Shown here piece after piece: positions 15,814-24,515 of a stretch of DNA of 64,000 bases. Origin of the DNA: Bacillus sp. T33-2. Its GTDB lineage: Bacteria > Bacillota > Bacilli > Bacillales > Cytobacillaceae. Each line of letters begins with the position of its first letter. Within the stretch, counting starts at the first letter, position 1. Where the stretch lies: contig NZ_PGVB01000010.1 of assembly GCF_002860205.1 (NCBI RefSeq), forward strand, positions 310,001-374,000, in the 5' to 3' direction. The notes beneath the pieces were generated by a model. It saw nothing but the letters and a program-made list of their open reading frames with translations. It was not told the DNA's origin and searched no databases. The position numbers and the translations under genes are program-made.

Positions 15814-16632
15814 TTGAGATTTTTACTGAAGGCGAATGTTTTTTTAACTTCGTTCCTGGCTTTATTGCATCGTTTAGAAAAAGTCCTGAATATTATAGGT
15901 GGAGGAAGAAACAAGCCGGTTCTCATCGGGCACAGAGGGGCTGCCGGATACTGTCCGGAGAATACGATGGTTTCTTTTGAGAAAGCGATTGAAATGAACG
16001 CAGACATGCTTGAGTTTGACGTGCAGGAAACCCGTGATGGTGTACTGGTGGTCATCCACGACCCAACGGTTGACAGAACGACAAACGGAAAGGGCAAGGT
16101 AAGGGGCTTTAGTTTCCAGGAGCTTCAGCAGCTGGATGCGGGCAGCTGGTTTTCAACAGAATTTGCAGGGGCAAAGATTCCTTCTTTTAACGAAGTGCTG
16201 GAGCGATATGGCGGCAAAGTGAAGTTATTGATTGAATTGAAGAAGCCTTCCCTGTATCCGGGAATAGAAGAAAAGGTGGCAGATGAACTGGTCAAACGGG
16301 GTCTCCACCAACCAAACGGCATGGTCATCGTTCAGTCATTTGACAGTAAATCGATGAAAAGATTTAAAGAAATGGTGCCATCCATACCTGTGGGTGTGCT
16401 TGTGAGGCATGATCCCCGCGGAATATCGAACCGAAAGATTAAGGCTCTTTCAAGTTTCGCATCTTATTTAAATCCAAAAATAACAATGGCGAACAAGAGC
16501 CTTGTAAAAAGGATCCACGGCCACGGCCTTAAAACAATCACCTGGACAGTGAGGGATGAGCATACAGCAAAAACGATTAACCGGCTTGGCTTTGATGGAA
16601 TCGCAACCGATTATTTGGATTACTTCGAATAG
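15814..16632 (+). CDS. Glycerophosphodiester phosphodiesterase
   Basis: 272 aa from a TTG at 15814 with TAGGGGT upstream. A hydrophobic N-terminal ~20 residues could anchor or export the enzyme. The GDPD fold is clear: IGHRGAAGYCPENTMVSF with the catalytic His-Arg, EFDVQETRDGVLVVIHDPTVDRTT with metal Glu/Asp and the second catalytic His, then IELKKP and a final ITWTVRDEHTAKTINRLGFDGIATDY. It cleaves glycerophosphodiesters from lipids to glycerol 3-phosphate and an alcohol. Length fits UgpQ/YhdW-type enzymes. Confidence 0.88.
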   Translation: MRFLLKANVFLTSFLALLHRLEKVLNIIGGGRNKPVLIGHRGAAGYCPENTMVSFEKAIEMNADMLEFDVQETRDGVLVVIHDPTVDRTTNGKGKVRGFSFQELQQLDAGSWFSTEFAGAKIPSFNEVLERYGGKVKLLIELKKPSLYPGIEEKVADELVKRGLHQPNGMVIVQSFDSKSMKRFKEMVPSIPVGVLVRHDPRGISNRKIKALSSFASYLNPKITMANKSLVKRIHGHGLKTITWTVRDEHTAKTINRLGFDGIATDYLDYFE

Positions 16633-16731
16633 AAGTTTCGGGACATATGAGCTGTTTCCATGTCGGACTTTGTACGGGATGAGCACCTCAAACGTATAAT
16701 GTTTTATACATTATATAAGGAGGATAGCTTT

Positions 16732-16800
16732 ATGGCAGATCAAATCTCCCTTTGCTCACCACGTCAATTAAATCTATACCGGGACACCCCCATTTTTTAA
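16732..16800 (+). CDS. Possible 22-aa peptide
   Basis: ATG at 16732 has a strong site, TAAGGAGGATAGCTTT, and the frame runs MADQISLCSPRQLNLYRDTP before TAA at 16798-16800. A TATAAT with a nearby imperfect palindrome (AATGT..ACATT, about 16698-16713) lies just upstream. It could be a real small peptide, a leader, or the start of a lost gene. The rest of 16633-17009 contains only the hairpin at 16899-16925. Confidence 0.3.
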   Translation: MADQISLCSPRQLNLYRDTPIF

Positions 16801-16898
16801 TTACTATTTTACTAGTCTTGTACATGATATATGCTTGCCCTGGACATGGCGTGTTCGGGACTCTCTCCGGTTAGCCCGATGTGCTGCCAAGAGCACTA

Positions 16899-16925
16899 AA
16901 AGGGCCGCCCAATGGCGGCCTTATT
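16899..16925. terminator. Terminator hairpin
   Basis: AAGGGCCGCC/GGCGGCCTT stem with an ATT-rich flank, between the small peptide candidate (+) and the end of the MurE-like gene (-). Confidence 0.6.
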
Positions 16926-17009
16926 GTACTTCATTTGTTCTATACTAAGCAATAGCCTTGCTTTGCCAGCAGCCAGTTCTTTTCTTAAGCTGCGATCGTT
17001 TCCACATTT

Positions 17010-18476
17010 TTAAATTACTTGTTCTTTAGCTATCATTTTTTTCAAATACAAAAGTGCCTCCATATCTGTCGATACTGGCAAATGAAATTTCTCATTGTAT
17101 TTTTCAGGACCTTTTCCTGTTATTAATACCCAGTCCCCTTCACGGGCATTTTCCCAGGCATTTTGGATAGCCAGTGTCCTGTCCGGTATTACAAAGCCTT
17201 TCTCACCGCCAAACAATCTGTTCAATTCGTGCAACTCCGACAGCATCTCCTCTTCAGGCACCCCATTTAAATCATCGAATGTGAGCACGAAATCGTCACT
17301 CATTGAAGCGGAAACCTTTACCATATGCTCCCTTTTTGATTCATCCCTCGCGCCGCGGAATCCGTAAATATGGGTTATCCTTCTGGCATTATGCTCTTTT
17401 GCTGCCTGCAAACAGTATTCAATGGCGTCCTGGGTGTGTGCATAATCAACAATGAAGGTGGCGCCGCTAGGATGGGCAACCATTTCAAATCGTCCCGGTA
17501 CTCCAGGAAATGTTTCCAGACCCTTGACTATAAATTCGGGTTCAATTCCCAACTCCAGTGCCGCCAGGAAGGCAAGTCCCGCATTATATACATTATGCAG
17601 GCCAGGGCAAGGAAAAGTGATTCCATACTCGACTTCCTTCGACTTCAAAGTAAACTCGGTAACGCCGTCCAGCCTGATATTTTCGATCTGCAGGTCACAT
17701 TCGTCACCATAGCCCATAGTCAGGTGTGTAATGGACTGCTCGTTTAATTTTGCTGCCAGTTTTTCTCCCCATGGATTAACCAGGCTCACTATGCCTTTTC
17801 CACCCTTTTTCAGGTATGAAAACATTTCGCATTTAACGTGAAAATAATCATCCATATTATCGTGGTAGTCCAGGTGATCATGGGACAGGTTCGTGAAGAG
17901 TCCAAAATCCAGCTCAAGTCCAACAACACGGGATTGCTTCAATGCATGGGAAGAAACCTCAAGGACGACAAATTCGTCATTGCTTCTGGCGACGAGCTCC
18001 TGCAATTGCAGTGCATCCGGAGTTGTGTTTGTTGGAAGGTACTGCTCTTTATTAATAATATAAGACACAGTCCCAAGCAATGAGCATGTCCTGCCAGCTG
18101 TCTCAAGAATATGTTTGAGGATATAAGACACTGTCGTCTTACCGTTAGTTCCGGTAACACCCACAACTATATGGTTCCTGGAAGGATATCCATAAAAAGC
18201 ACTCGCTATTTTTCCCAGCGCAAACCTGCTGTCCTTGACCTGTACGTATGGGACACTTAATTGAAGTTGTTGTTCTCCAATAACTGCTGCTGCCCCATTA
18301 TCAATTGCTTCCTGGATAAAATGATGGCCATCGCTTTCAAATCCAGAAATGGCTACGAATAAATCCCCATCAGTTATTTTCCTTGAATCCATTTTAATCC
18401 CCTGGATCTCGGGGTTGTGCATCAAATTATAGTCTGTACAGCCTTTCATGCAATCAAGCAGCGTGGTTAATCTCAT
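17010..18476 (-). CDS. MurE-like Mur ligase paralogue lacking the DNPR motif
   Basis: 488 aa, normal MurE length. All Mur ligase landmarks are there: N-terminal substrate domain (MDSRKITDGDLFVAI), P-loop VVGVTGTNGKTTVSYILKHIL, the carbamylated-Lys region DDYFHVKCEMFSYLKKGG, and PGVPGRFEMV. Canonical meso-diaminopimelate MurE enzymes have DNPR; here the aligned stretch reads VLTFDDLNGVPEEE. The GKGHE and GGDRD motifs are also altered (GKGPEKY, FRGARDESKRE). It is isolated from cell-wall genes. I infer a paralogue that adds another residue, or acts on another UDP-muramyl or gamma-glutamyl substrate. An automatic annotation would call it murE. Confidence 0.8.
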   Translation of the reverse strand: MRLTTLLDCMKGCTDYNLMHNPEIQGIKMDSRKITDGDLFVAISGFESDGHHFIQEAIDNGAAAVIGEQQLQLSVPYVQVKDSRFALGKIASAFYGYPSRNHIVVGVTGTNGKTTVSYILKHILETAGRTCSLLGTVSYIINKEQYLPTNTTPDALQLQELVARSNDEFVVLEVSSHALKQSRVVGLELDFGLFTNLSHDHLDYHDNMDDYFHVKCEMFSYLKKGGKGIVSLVNPWGEKLAAKLNEQSITHLTMGYGDECDLQIENIRLDGVTEFTLKSKEVEYGITFPCPGLHNVYNAGLAFLAALELGIEPEFIVKGLETFPGVPGRFEMVAHPSGATFIVDYAHTQDAIEYCLQAAKEHNARRITHIYGFRGARDESKREHMVKVSASMSDDFVLTFDDLNGVPEEEMLSELHELNRLFGGEKGFVIPDRTLAIQNAWENAREGDWVLITGKGPEKYNEKFHLPVSTDMEALLYLKKMIAKEQVI

Positions 18477-18616
18477 TCAGAACTCCCTCTTTAAACAGTT
18501 GAATGCTTCTGGGTCGCACTCAAAATTTATATATTTAGTCTCCTTTTATATTCCCCCTATAAATAAAACTATTCTTGTAAAATATTTCTTGATTAAAAAT
18601 GAGCAAAAAGCAGCAG

Positions 18617-18646
18617 AAAAGGCTGATTCTTAAAGATCAGCCTTTT
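18617..18646 (-). terminator. Terminator of tgl
   Basis: AAAAGGCTGAT (18617-18627) pairs with ATCAGCCTTTTT (18635-18646), 17 bp behind the tgl stop codon at 18663. Confidence 0.8.
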
Positions 18647-18662
18647 TCTAATATCTGTATTT

Positions 18663-19391
18663 TCACCTTGAAAACTGGTAAAGATATTTAACATTGAGCC
18701 TACTGTGCTGTTTTAACATATATGCAGATCTCGTGGCTCCCTCTTTTCTCCTGGTGTTTAACGATTCGATCATTTGTTCAGCACTGCCTACTCCAATTCC
18801 ATGGCCGAAATAAAGGCCCTTTCCTACATAAACGGCGTTTTCACCAATCCATATAGGGAGCCTGTAATCCGGATTAGCAAAATACACCACGTCTCCGGGG
18901 ATAAATTCGTCGCCCCGCTGGGTAATGATTGCAAGATCGGGATCATAATTCCAGTTCCACACGAGCAGCCTGCCAAATAAAAAATTAAAGGCATCCCGAC
19001 GGATTGAATCCAGCACCGCTTTATAATAAATGACCACAATTGCCGTGGTGCATTCGAATCCATACTTTTTCCCATTTGTGAAAATGTCATTAACCGCGTC
19101 AGCAGGCTGGGCAAAAGGCTTTAACAAATACCCGAACTCGGTTCGCATCCAGTATTGCGGATTAAAAGCTGAATACTTGAAGGATGTAAAGGCTGCTCCG
19201 CTGTCCTTTAATTTTATGGATGCTTTAATAATATTTTCCCTGAGAAAAAGTTCAAAAAGCAGCTCCCCGTCAGTGTAATAATGAAACAGAAACCGGCTGT
19301 TCTTCAACCCCTCATAAATTTCCTTCTGGATGCCCCCCAGGCTCGCCAGCTTTTGTTGATTGGACGGTGTGGCTACAGTAACCCTGATCAT
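18663..19391 (-). CDS. tgl: Spore coat protein-glutamine gamma-glutamyltransferase
   Basis: 242 aa, close to the 245 aa of B. subtilis Tgl. The enzyme forms epsilon-(gamma-glutamyl)lysine crosslinks in the spore coat. The catalytic Cys is residue 114 in YGFECTTAIVVIYYKAVLD, matching the FECATAIVIIYY block of B. subtilis Tgl. Other shared blocks are LLFELFLRENIIKAS, GENAVYVGKGLYFGHGIGV and the C-terminal EGATRSAYMLKQHSRLNV. The start has AGGGAGGTAAGAC upstream. CATATAGTT (19438-19446, minus strand) resembles a sigma-K -10, as expected for a late mother-cell gene. Single-gene transcript. Confidence 0.92.
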   Translation of the reverse strand: MIRVTVATPSNQQKLASLGGIQKEIYEGLKNSRFLFHYYTDGELLFELFLRENIIKASIKLKDSGAAFTSFKYSAFNPQYWMRTEFGYLLKPFAQPADAVNDIFTNGKKYGFECTTAIVVIYYKAVLDSIRRDAFNFLFGRLLVWNWNYDPDLAIITQRGDEFIPGDVVYFANPDYRLPIWIGENAVYVGKGLYFGHGIGVGSAEQMIESLNTRRKEGATRSAYMLKQHSRLNVKYLYQFSR

Positions 19392-19559
19392 GTCTTACCT
19401 CCCTAAAAAGTCGAAATAAAATAGACGGCTCTATAAAAACTATATGTTCATATTGCACGTCTTGCGCTGAATTAATGGGCAGTGGGAATCACTTATGGTT
19501 TTAGCAGTGGAAATAAGGGTAACGTTAAATATACTTACGGCAAGGAGGAGTCGATCATC

Positions 19560-19694
19560 ATGAATGATAAAAAACAAGCATCCAAAAATGATTCACTGGA
19601 ACAGGAGAAGAAAAAACAGCAAAACCAGGATATCGATCCCCAGAGGGAGCCAGAAAAGCCCAAGCATAGCGTGGACAGCAACCGTTACTCATAA
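19560..19694 (+). CDS. Hypothetical 44-aa hydrophilic protein
   Basis: ATG at 19560 with CAAGGAGGAGTCGATCATC upstream. The peptide MNDKKQASKNDSLEQEKKKQ continues with Gln/Pro/Lys/Glu residues and ends SVDSNRYS. It is almost wholly charged or polar and likely disordered, similar in composition to small Bacillus spore or stress proteins, but no family is recognised. It is followed by a hairpin at 19780-19810. Confidence 0.5.
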   Translation: MNDKKQASKNDSLEQEKKKQQNQDIDPQREPEKPKHSVDSNRYS

Positions 19695-19779
19695 ATTCTA
19701 TGTAAACTGAATAAAAATTCCTGCAGCAACAACGTTTTATTCGCAGATTTACGAATAGCCGAATATTTATTTGAGGATT

Positions 19780-19810
19780 AGCCGGACGGTCATTTACCGG
19801 CCGGCTTTTT
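19780..19810 (+). terminator. Terminator hairpin
   Basis: AGCCGG and CCGGCT enclose GACGGTCATTTACC and are followed by TTTTTAT. It lies 85 bp behind the 44-aa gene. Confidence 0.65.
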
Positions 19811-19874
19811 ATACATTTTTATGAGTGTCAGGAAGACCACCGGGAAAACAAGCAAAAAGAAAAGAGGTGCCGAT

Positions 19875-20105
19875 GTGGAAAAGCAGAAACAAGAGGCAAA
19901 AATCAAGGGAAACATGGATAATCCGGAGCAATATAAAACAAATAAGGCAAGCCTGCATGATATGTATGAAAGTGAATTAACCGTGGACCCGATTCCCCTT
20001 GAGGATTTAAGGGAAGAGCAGCAGGAAGAAAAAGATGGTGAGCATACAAAGGAAAATTCTTCCACCGAGAAAAAATATAATGTCGATTATGATAACGATT
20101 TATAA
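19875..20105 (+). CDS. Hypothetical 76-aa acidic protein
   Basis: The GTG at 19875 has AGAGGTG at six bases; an in-frame ATG at 19821 sits in the tail of the preceding terminator and has no site, and an ATG at 19914 is also possible. The protein is charged throughout (KQKQEAKIKGNMDNPEQYKT; LTVDPIPLEDLREEQQEEK) and ends with KKYNVDYDNDL. It has no membrane segment or recognised domain. The start remains uncertain. Confidence 0.45.
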   Translation: MEKQKQEAKIKGNMDNPEQYKTNKASLHDMYESELTVDPIPLEDLREEQQEEKDGEHTKENSSTEKKYNVDYDNDL

Positions 20106-20320
20106 CCTTTTGTGCATGCCTGACCCAATCGGCATGCTGTTATTTTTATATATAATATTTCGAAATCGTTTCCATGAATATTTGTCATATTTTTGTAAAG
20201 TATAAGCATGTTATCTACTTGTAACCTTATTCTATATATCGTAACCTAGAAGTATAGCAGATATTTGAAATACTTCACAAGTTATAGGGCGAAGCGGCTC
20301 TAATTTTTTTTCGCAAAGCA

Positions 20321-20336
20321 TGTGAATATTTTCACA
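20321..20336 (+). promoter_or_regulatory. Rex operator upstream of ndh
   Basis: TGTGAATATTTTCACA is a perfect match to the Rex box core TGTGAAN4TTCACA, 48 bp before the start codon at 20384. Rex is a NADH/NAD+ sensor that represses ndh in B. subtilis, so the same loop is expected here. Confidence 0.85.
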
Positions 20337-20383
20337 CATATTCGTAGTTATAAAATACTTTTTTCATGAAAGAAGGAATAAAA

Positions 20384-21613
20384 ATGAGTAAACCAAAGGT
20401 TGTCATTCTTGGAGCAGGTTACGGCGGGCTAATCACCAGCAGGTCTCTGGAAAAATTACTGAAAAACGGAGAAGCTGAGGTCACCTTAATTAACAAGCAC
20501 GATTACCATTATATTTCCACCCAACTGCATAAGACCGGTGCAGGCACGGCCTCCGACGAAAAAATAACCCTGCATATTCCGGATCTGCTGCGCACGAACA
20601 AAATCCAATTTAAAAAAGATACTGTCGGTTCTGTCGATTTCAATAACCAGCGTGTAATGCTCGAGTCAGGAGACTCGGTTGAATATGACTACTTATTATT
20701 GTCTCTCGGCTTCGAGGTTGATACTTTTGGCATACCAGGAGTAGAGGAAAATGCTTTTAAAATCCGCAGCTTCAGAAGCACTAAGGCAATTTACAACCAT
20801 ATTTTGAGGCAGTTTGCCGCATACCAGGAAGACAGGGACCCTTCCCGTCTGACTTTCGCCGTCGCTGGGGGAGGTTTTACCGGAATTGAAATGGTCGGTG
20901 AGCTTGTCGAAGCTGTCCCGGAATTATGCAAAACATATGGCATCCCGGTGGAAGAAACAAAGATTGTCAATATTGAAGCCTTTGACTCTTTGCTCCCGGG
21001 CTTTGACCAGAAGTTGATCGACTTTACAACCAAATACATCGATAAATATGGCGTTCAGGTGTTAACTTCAACGAAAATTCTTGAATGTACTCCTGAATCG
21101 ATCAAGCTTGATAATGGCACAGTACTTCCTGCAAGGACATTGATCTGGTCTGGCGGTGTAAGGGGGAATCGCATCCTCGAAAAAATGGGGCTTCCAACAA
21201 CAAGGGGCCGAGTCCCAGTTGATAAAACCTTGCGGGTAGAAGGAATGCAAAATGTATTCTGTATTGGAGATGCCGCCTATTTCCCTAAGGATGATAAGTC
21301 CCCTCTTCCTCCAACCGCACAGGTGGCTATCCAGCAAGCCCAGGTTTGCGGGCCAAACATTGTAGCAGCGATTCGCGGGGAGAGCCTGAAAACCTTTGAA
21401 TACCATCACAAAGGAACAGTTGCTTCCATAGGCAACAAGGCAGCCGTCGGAAAAATCGGCAGCATCACGATAAGCGGACTGTTTGCAGCCTTTATGAAAC
21501 AAGTAATAGAAGCGAGATACCTTTTCGTTCTCGGCGGCCCATCCCTTGTATTGAAGCAGTTGTTTAAAACAAAGAAACCGCAACCAAAAGTGGCGGTATC
21601 AAACCAAAAATAA
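20384..21613 (+). CDS. ndh: Type II NADH dehydrogenase
   Basis: 409 aa from the ATG at 20384 (site AGAAGGAATAAA); an ATG six codons upstream lacks one. It transfers electrons from NADH to menaquinone without proton pumping, at the inner membrane face. The FAD-binding N-terminus is VVILGAGYGGLITSRSL; the NADH-binding fold is TFAVAGGGFTGIEMVGEL; the second FAD motif is VFCIGDAAYF followed by PPTAQVAIQQA, the quinone-site region of NDH-2. The C-terminal amphipathic end (FAAFMKQVIEARYLFVLGG) fits membrane attachment. It is close to B. subtilis Ndh/YjlD. A Rex box precedes it and a terminator follows. Confidence 0.92.
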   Translation: MSKPKVVILGAGYGGLITSRSLEKLLKNGEAEVTLINKHDYHYISTQLHKTGAGTASDEKITLHIPDLLRTNKIQFKKDTVGSVDFNNQRVMLESGDSVEYDYLLLSLGFEVDTFGIPGVEENAFKIRSFRSTKAIYNHILRQFAAYQEDRDPSRLTFAVAGGGFTGIEMVGELVEAVPELCKTYGIPVEETKIVNIEAFDSLLPGFDQKLIDFTTKYIDKYGVQVLTSTKILECTPESIKLDNGTVLPARTLIWSGGVRGNRILEKMGLPTTRGRVPVDKTLRVEGMQNVFCIGDAAYFPKDDKSPLPPTAQVAIQQAQVCGPNIVAAIRGESLKTFEYHHKGTVASIGNKAAVGKIGSITISGLFAAFMKQVIEARYLFVLGGPSLVLKQLFKTKKPQPKVAVSNQK

Positions 21614-21621
21614 TCATTTAT

Positions 21622-21650
21622 GCCGGTCTTAGGACCGGCTTTTTGTTTTT
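21622..21650 (+). terminator. Terminator of ndh
   Basis: GCCGGTC/GGACCGGC stem followed by TTTTTGTTTTT, 9 bp behind the stop codon at 21613. Confidence 0.88.
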
Positions 21651-21667
21651 CGAATAGCAAGTTACTT

Positions 21668-22246
21668 TCACTGGCTGTTATTCGCTGTCAATGGCTGTTC
21701 CGGTGGCCTTTTCCCTGCCTGCAATTCGTTGATGGTCAAGCCAAAATCCATTTGCAGATGGGGGTAGTCTTTAAACTGCTTCCAGTCTCCACCCCATTCA
21801 AAGCCGAGTTCTTTGGCAATCAGTACGACCTCCCGCCAATCAGACTTCCCATTTTGGTTGCCGTCATATTCCATATCCCATAGTGCCTGGCCTTCTTTAG
21901 ACATTATCGCAAAATCCACAGCGAGGCCGAAATTATGATAAGACTCCCCTCCCTTTGCATGCGTTACGATGGCTCCTGCACTGGAACGGCCTTTTTCATA
22001 CAATTCATCCTGTTCAGCCGCGCTTCTAAAATCATCAGTTATAATAACCTGAATCCCTTTTTTTGCTGCTTTCTGGATGAGAATATCCCTATTTTCAGCT
22101 ACAACTGGATGAAGTTCTACGGGGATGGGAACATCCTTCCTGACGACCGGATCCGATTTTGGAGCGGTCAAATATTGATAACCTAAAAGAATCATAATTA
22201 AAATGAATAATCCAACAAGCCTTCTACCTGTTTTTTTTGCTCCCAC
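21668..22246 (-). CDS. M15-family D-Ala-D-Ala/L,D-carboxypeptidase, membrane-anchored
   Basis: 192 aa from a GTG at 22246, which has GAAGGGA eight bases upstream; the frame extends to an ATG at 22321 with no site. A single N-terminal helix (RRLVGLFILIMILLGYQYL) anchors or exports it. The M15 zinc peptidase motifs are ITDDFRSAAEQDELYEKGR, then SYHNFGLAVDFAI (His and Asp ligands) and PHLQMDFG (third ligand His). These resemble CwlK/VanY-type enzymes that trim peptidoglycan stem peptides. The exact bond cut is not certain. Confidence 0.8.
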   Translation of the reverse strand: MGAKKTGRRLVGLFILIMILLGYQYLTAPKSDPVVRKDVPIPVELHPVVAENRDILIQKAAKKGIQVIITDDFRSAAEQDELYEKGRSSAGAIVTHAKGGESYHNFGLAVDFAIMSKEGQALWDMEYDGNQNGKSDWREVVLIAKELGFEWGGDWKQFKDYPHLQMDFGLTINELQAGKRPPEQPLTANNSQ

Positions 22247-22355
22247 TGTTATTATCCCTTCAATTCTGTTTGTATTATATTCTAACAATAAATGACGAAT
22301 TTTGTGGATTAACAGTTTCATATATGAATGGAAAGATCCGGCTTTTTTGCCTATC

Positions 22356-23072
22356 CTATCTGAATGTATGTTTTTGCAATATCCTGTCCGAAATCAATTC
22401 ATATCCGCTATCATTAAGATGCAGCGAGTCATTAAAATATTCTTTTTTATTTGTTGCTTTAAATAAGTCATTAGTTGGTATATAAGTAACTCCATCATAT
22501 TTTTTTGTTGCTTCAATGGTTTTGCGATTCCATTCGTCGATAACTGGCTCGATTGATCCGGAATCTGGATAAGGATTAAACAGGCCTAAAACCAAAATGG
22601 GGGCTTTCTCATTGTCAGAGTTTAGTATATTCAGGATTGCTTTAATATTGGCGAGATATACCTCCTGGCCTTTTTTTATTTGTTCAATATTTAATGGATT
22701 AAGGTCCCCGCCATTGCTGTTAATTAAATCATTAGTTCCGATAAATAAGATAAAATAATCTGCTTCCTCTAAGGTTCTGCTCATCCGGATATCCGATAAT
22801 TGTTTTAATATTCCTGATGTTTCAAGCCCGTACACAGCGTGATTTTTAAAGACGAAATCCTTTGCCTTATGTGCAGAATTTAATTTTTTTTCAAGGCTTT
22901 CGATATAACCTGACCCTTTTTCATCACCGTAACCATATGTTAACGAGTCGCCAAAAGCCATGATTAATGTTTCATCCCTGGATTTCACAGGCTGTTTGTC
23001 ATACAAAAACAAAGCAGTAAAAAAACCTGCCGCAATGATAAAAAAGATTGCAAAAATGATAGATTTCTTCAT
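22356..23072 (-). CDS. SGNH/GDSL-family hydrolase
   Basis: 238 aa with an N-terminal hydrophobic segment (IIFAIFFIIAAGFFTALFL) acting as signal or anchor. SGNH blocks are clear: block I MAFGDSLTYGYGD with the nucleophile Ser, block III FIGTNDLINS, and block V DSLHLNDSGYELIS with the catalytic Asp-His pair. The size and form resemble Bacillus YpmR/LipC-type lipases or esterases; substrate unknown. It lies downstream of a 140-aa unknown gene on the same strand. Confidence 0.85.
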   Translation of the reverse strand: MKKSIIFAIFFIIAAGFFTALFLYDKQPVKSRDETLIMAFGDSLTYGYGDEKGSGYIESLEKKLNSAHKAKDFVFKNHAVYGLETSGILKQLSDIRMSRTLEEADYFILFIGTNDLINSNGGDLNPLNIEQIKKGQEVYLANIKAILNILNSDNEKAPILVLGLFNPYPDSGSIEPVIDEWNRKTIEATKKYDGVTYIPTNDLFKATNKKEYFNDSLHLNDSGYELISDRILQKHTFR

Positions 23073-23174
23073 ATTAATCCCTTCCTGATATTAAGGTGAA
23101 TTTTTTTTACCCGTACTTCAGGAAGCTTCAAACTGGGGTTTTGTTGGAAATGCTTGATACGCAGTTAGTTGAAT

Positions 23175-23597
23175 CTACCAGCGCTGTCTTCTGCGGAATG
23201 GAGGTTTCATCAACGCAGCCAGATTATTGACTGATTGATTTAAAGCCCGATTTTGTTCTTTTAATCCTTTTATTTCTTCCTTAAGCTCCGCCAGCTGCTG
23301 AACAACTCCTTCGATAGACTGAGCGGGGGACACCGATGTTGTCTCTTCTGCTTTGTTCAGTTGATTTGGAGCTGCTGCACTCTTGTTTCTGTTCAAACCT
23401 GCGATGTTTTTTACGGTGCTCAAAAGAGTTTCATCGTTCATCAGATTCGTGGCCATTTTCATGATGCCGCCCATATCAATCGAATTTTGACCGTTCATCA
23501 GTTTTGAAGCAACGTCCGCCAGAGCTCCAGAATCAGCAGATTTTACATCTTTCAATTCATCAATTAAGCTTTGGTTCTTATTTCTATCGTTTTTCAT
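23175..23597 (-). CDS. Hypothetical 140-aa protein with C-terminal coiled coil
   Basis: The ATG at 23597 follows AAAAAGGTGGGCTT. The first half is polar (DELKDVKSADSGALADVASK) with a Met-rich amphipathic part (MGGIMKMATNLMNDETLLST). Residues ~92-130 show heptads typical of a coiled coil (GVVQQLAELKEEIKGLKEQN), and the tail is basic (PPFRRRQRW). I do not recognise the family. It may be soluble and oligomeric. Confidence 0.6.
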   Translation of the reverse strand: MKNDRNKNQSLIDELKDVKSADSGALADVASKLMNGQNSIDMGGIMKMATNLMNDETLLSTVKNIAGLNRNKSAAAPNQLNKAEETTSVSPAQSIEGVVQQLAELKEEIKGLKEQNRALNQSVNNLAALMKPPFRRRQRW

Positions 23598-23747
23598 AAT
23601 AAGCCCACCTTTTTAAATTTATCAGCAGGATAATTTCCTCACCTACGCTACACTATGAAAACAAAGCAGACTTGTAGTGGATTTTTGCCATGGCTTGGAC
23701 AAAAATGTTTGAATACCTATTAAACAGATCATTTCATTCAAGACAAA

Positions 23748-23781
23748 AAACCTAGAGAATCATCTCAGATACTCTAGGTTT
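23748..23781. terminator. Terminator hairpin
   Basis: AAACCTAGAG (23748-23757) pairs with CTCTAGGTTT (23772-23781). It lies behind the 52-aa gene ending at 23850 on the minus strand, with an A-run that gives a U-tract. Confidence 0.7.
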
Positions 23782-23849
23782 GACACTCGAATCCCATGAA
23801 CTGCATACTGCATACCCATCAATCCATGAACTTAAACATTCAGTCTGTT

Positions 23850-24008
23850 TTAATCATCGCAACCAAGGGCTGCGCAAATAGCTTTTCTGATTGCCCTGAC
23901 TAAATCGTGATCAAAGTCAAGCAATAGAGCAATGAGCAGAGCGAGTAGTAATAATACTACGATAAAGAAGATACCAAGTGTATCTGTATTTCCATTTCCT
24001 AACGTCAT
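23850..24008 (-). CDS. 52-aa single-pass membrane protein
   Basis: From the ATG at 24008 (site AAAGGGGGGAGAAAC) the translation is 52 residues: a polar start MTLGNGNTDT, one long hydrophobic helix IFFIVVLLLLALLIALLL, and an amphipathic end DHDLVRAIRKAICAALGCDD. The C-terminal half carries two Cys. The family is not recognised; the layout is like other tiny membrane proteins of sporulating Bacilli. Support comes from the ribosome site, the membrane pattern and the terminator just behind it. Confidence 0.5.
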   Translation of the reverse strand: MTLGNGNTDTLGIFFIVVLLLLALLIALLLDFDHDLVRAIRKAICAALGCDD

Positions 24009-24109
24009 GTTTCTCCCCCCTTTCAACTCTGGAAATAAGGTTCGAACCTTACAAGAACATGTTATGAAAAAATACTGGACATGCTTGAGCTTGTATCATA
24101 GAAGCCAAA

Positions 24110-24136
24110 AAAGGGGCGAAAAAATTATGCCCCTTT
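24110..24136. terminator. Isolated terminator-like hairpin
   Basis: AAAGGGGC/GCCCCTTT stem with A/T runs on both sides, between divergent small genes. Which transcript it ends is not clear. Confidence 0.45.
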
Positions 24137-24251
24137 TCTAATTTATCTAACGTGTTAATGTTCGAATTTTTATAATAATCGGCTTGGTTTTTTCAATGAT
24201 CTGTCCAGTAAAATATAATCATGATACCGACTAAAAATGGGAGTATTATGA

Positions 24252-24467
24252 ATGGAAGGCCTACTCTACCACAGTCATAAAGACCTGCAATATCAGATAG
24301 AAAGTTTGAAGATCCACATGATGGACATTGCGTTAAAATACGGCCTTAACCACGAAATCACTATTCAAATCAGCCAGGAATTGGACTATTTAAATATTTG
24401 CATACCAGTCTTGACCAAAAAAAGTCTTATCACCTGGCTAGTACCTAATAAGTTATTTATTACATGA
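24252..24467 (+). CDS. Spo0E-like aspartyl-phosphate phosphatase
   Basis: 71 aa. The Spo0E motif is present: two helices with LQYQIESLKIHMMDIALKYG then ITIQISQELDYLNI, containing the SQELD signature that binds the response-regulator phosphate. Such proteins remove phosphate from Spo0A~P and delay sporulation. It is slightly longer at the C-terminus (ITWLVPNKLFIT) than the minimal family, which may give membrane affinity. The start follows GGGAGTATTATGA. Single gene. Confidence 0.8.
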   Translation: MEGLLYHSHKDLQYQIESLKIHMMDIALKYGLNHEITIQISQELDYLNICIPVLTKKSLITWLVPNKLFIT

Positions 24468-24515
24468 ACTTGCATAGACATTAATATAAGCCAATCGGTA
24501 AAGGAGCCAGTAATA

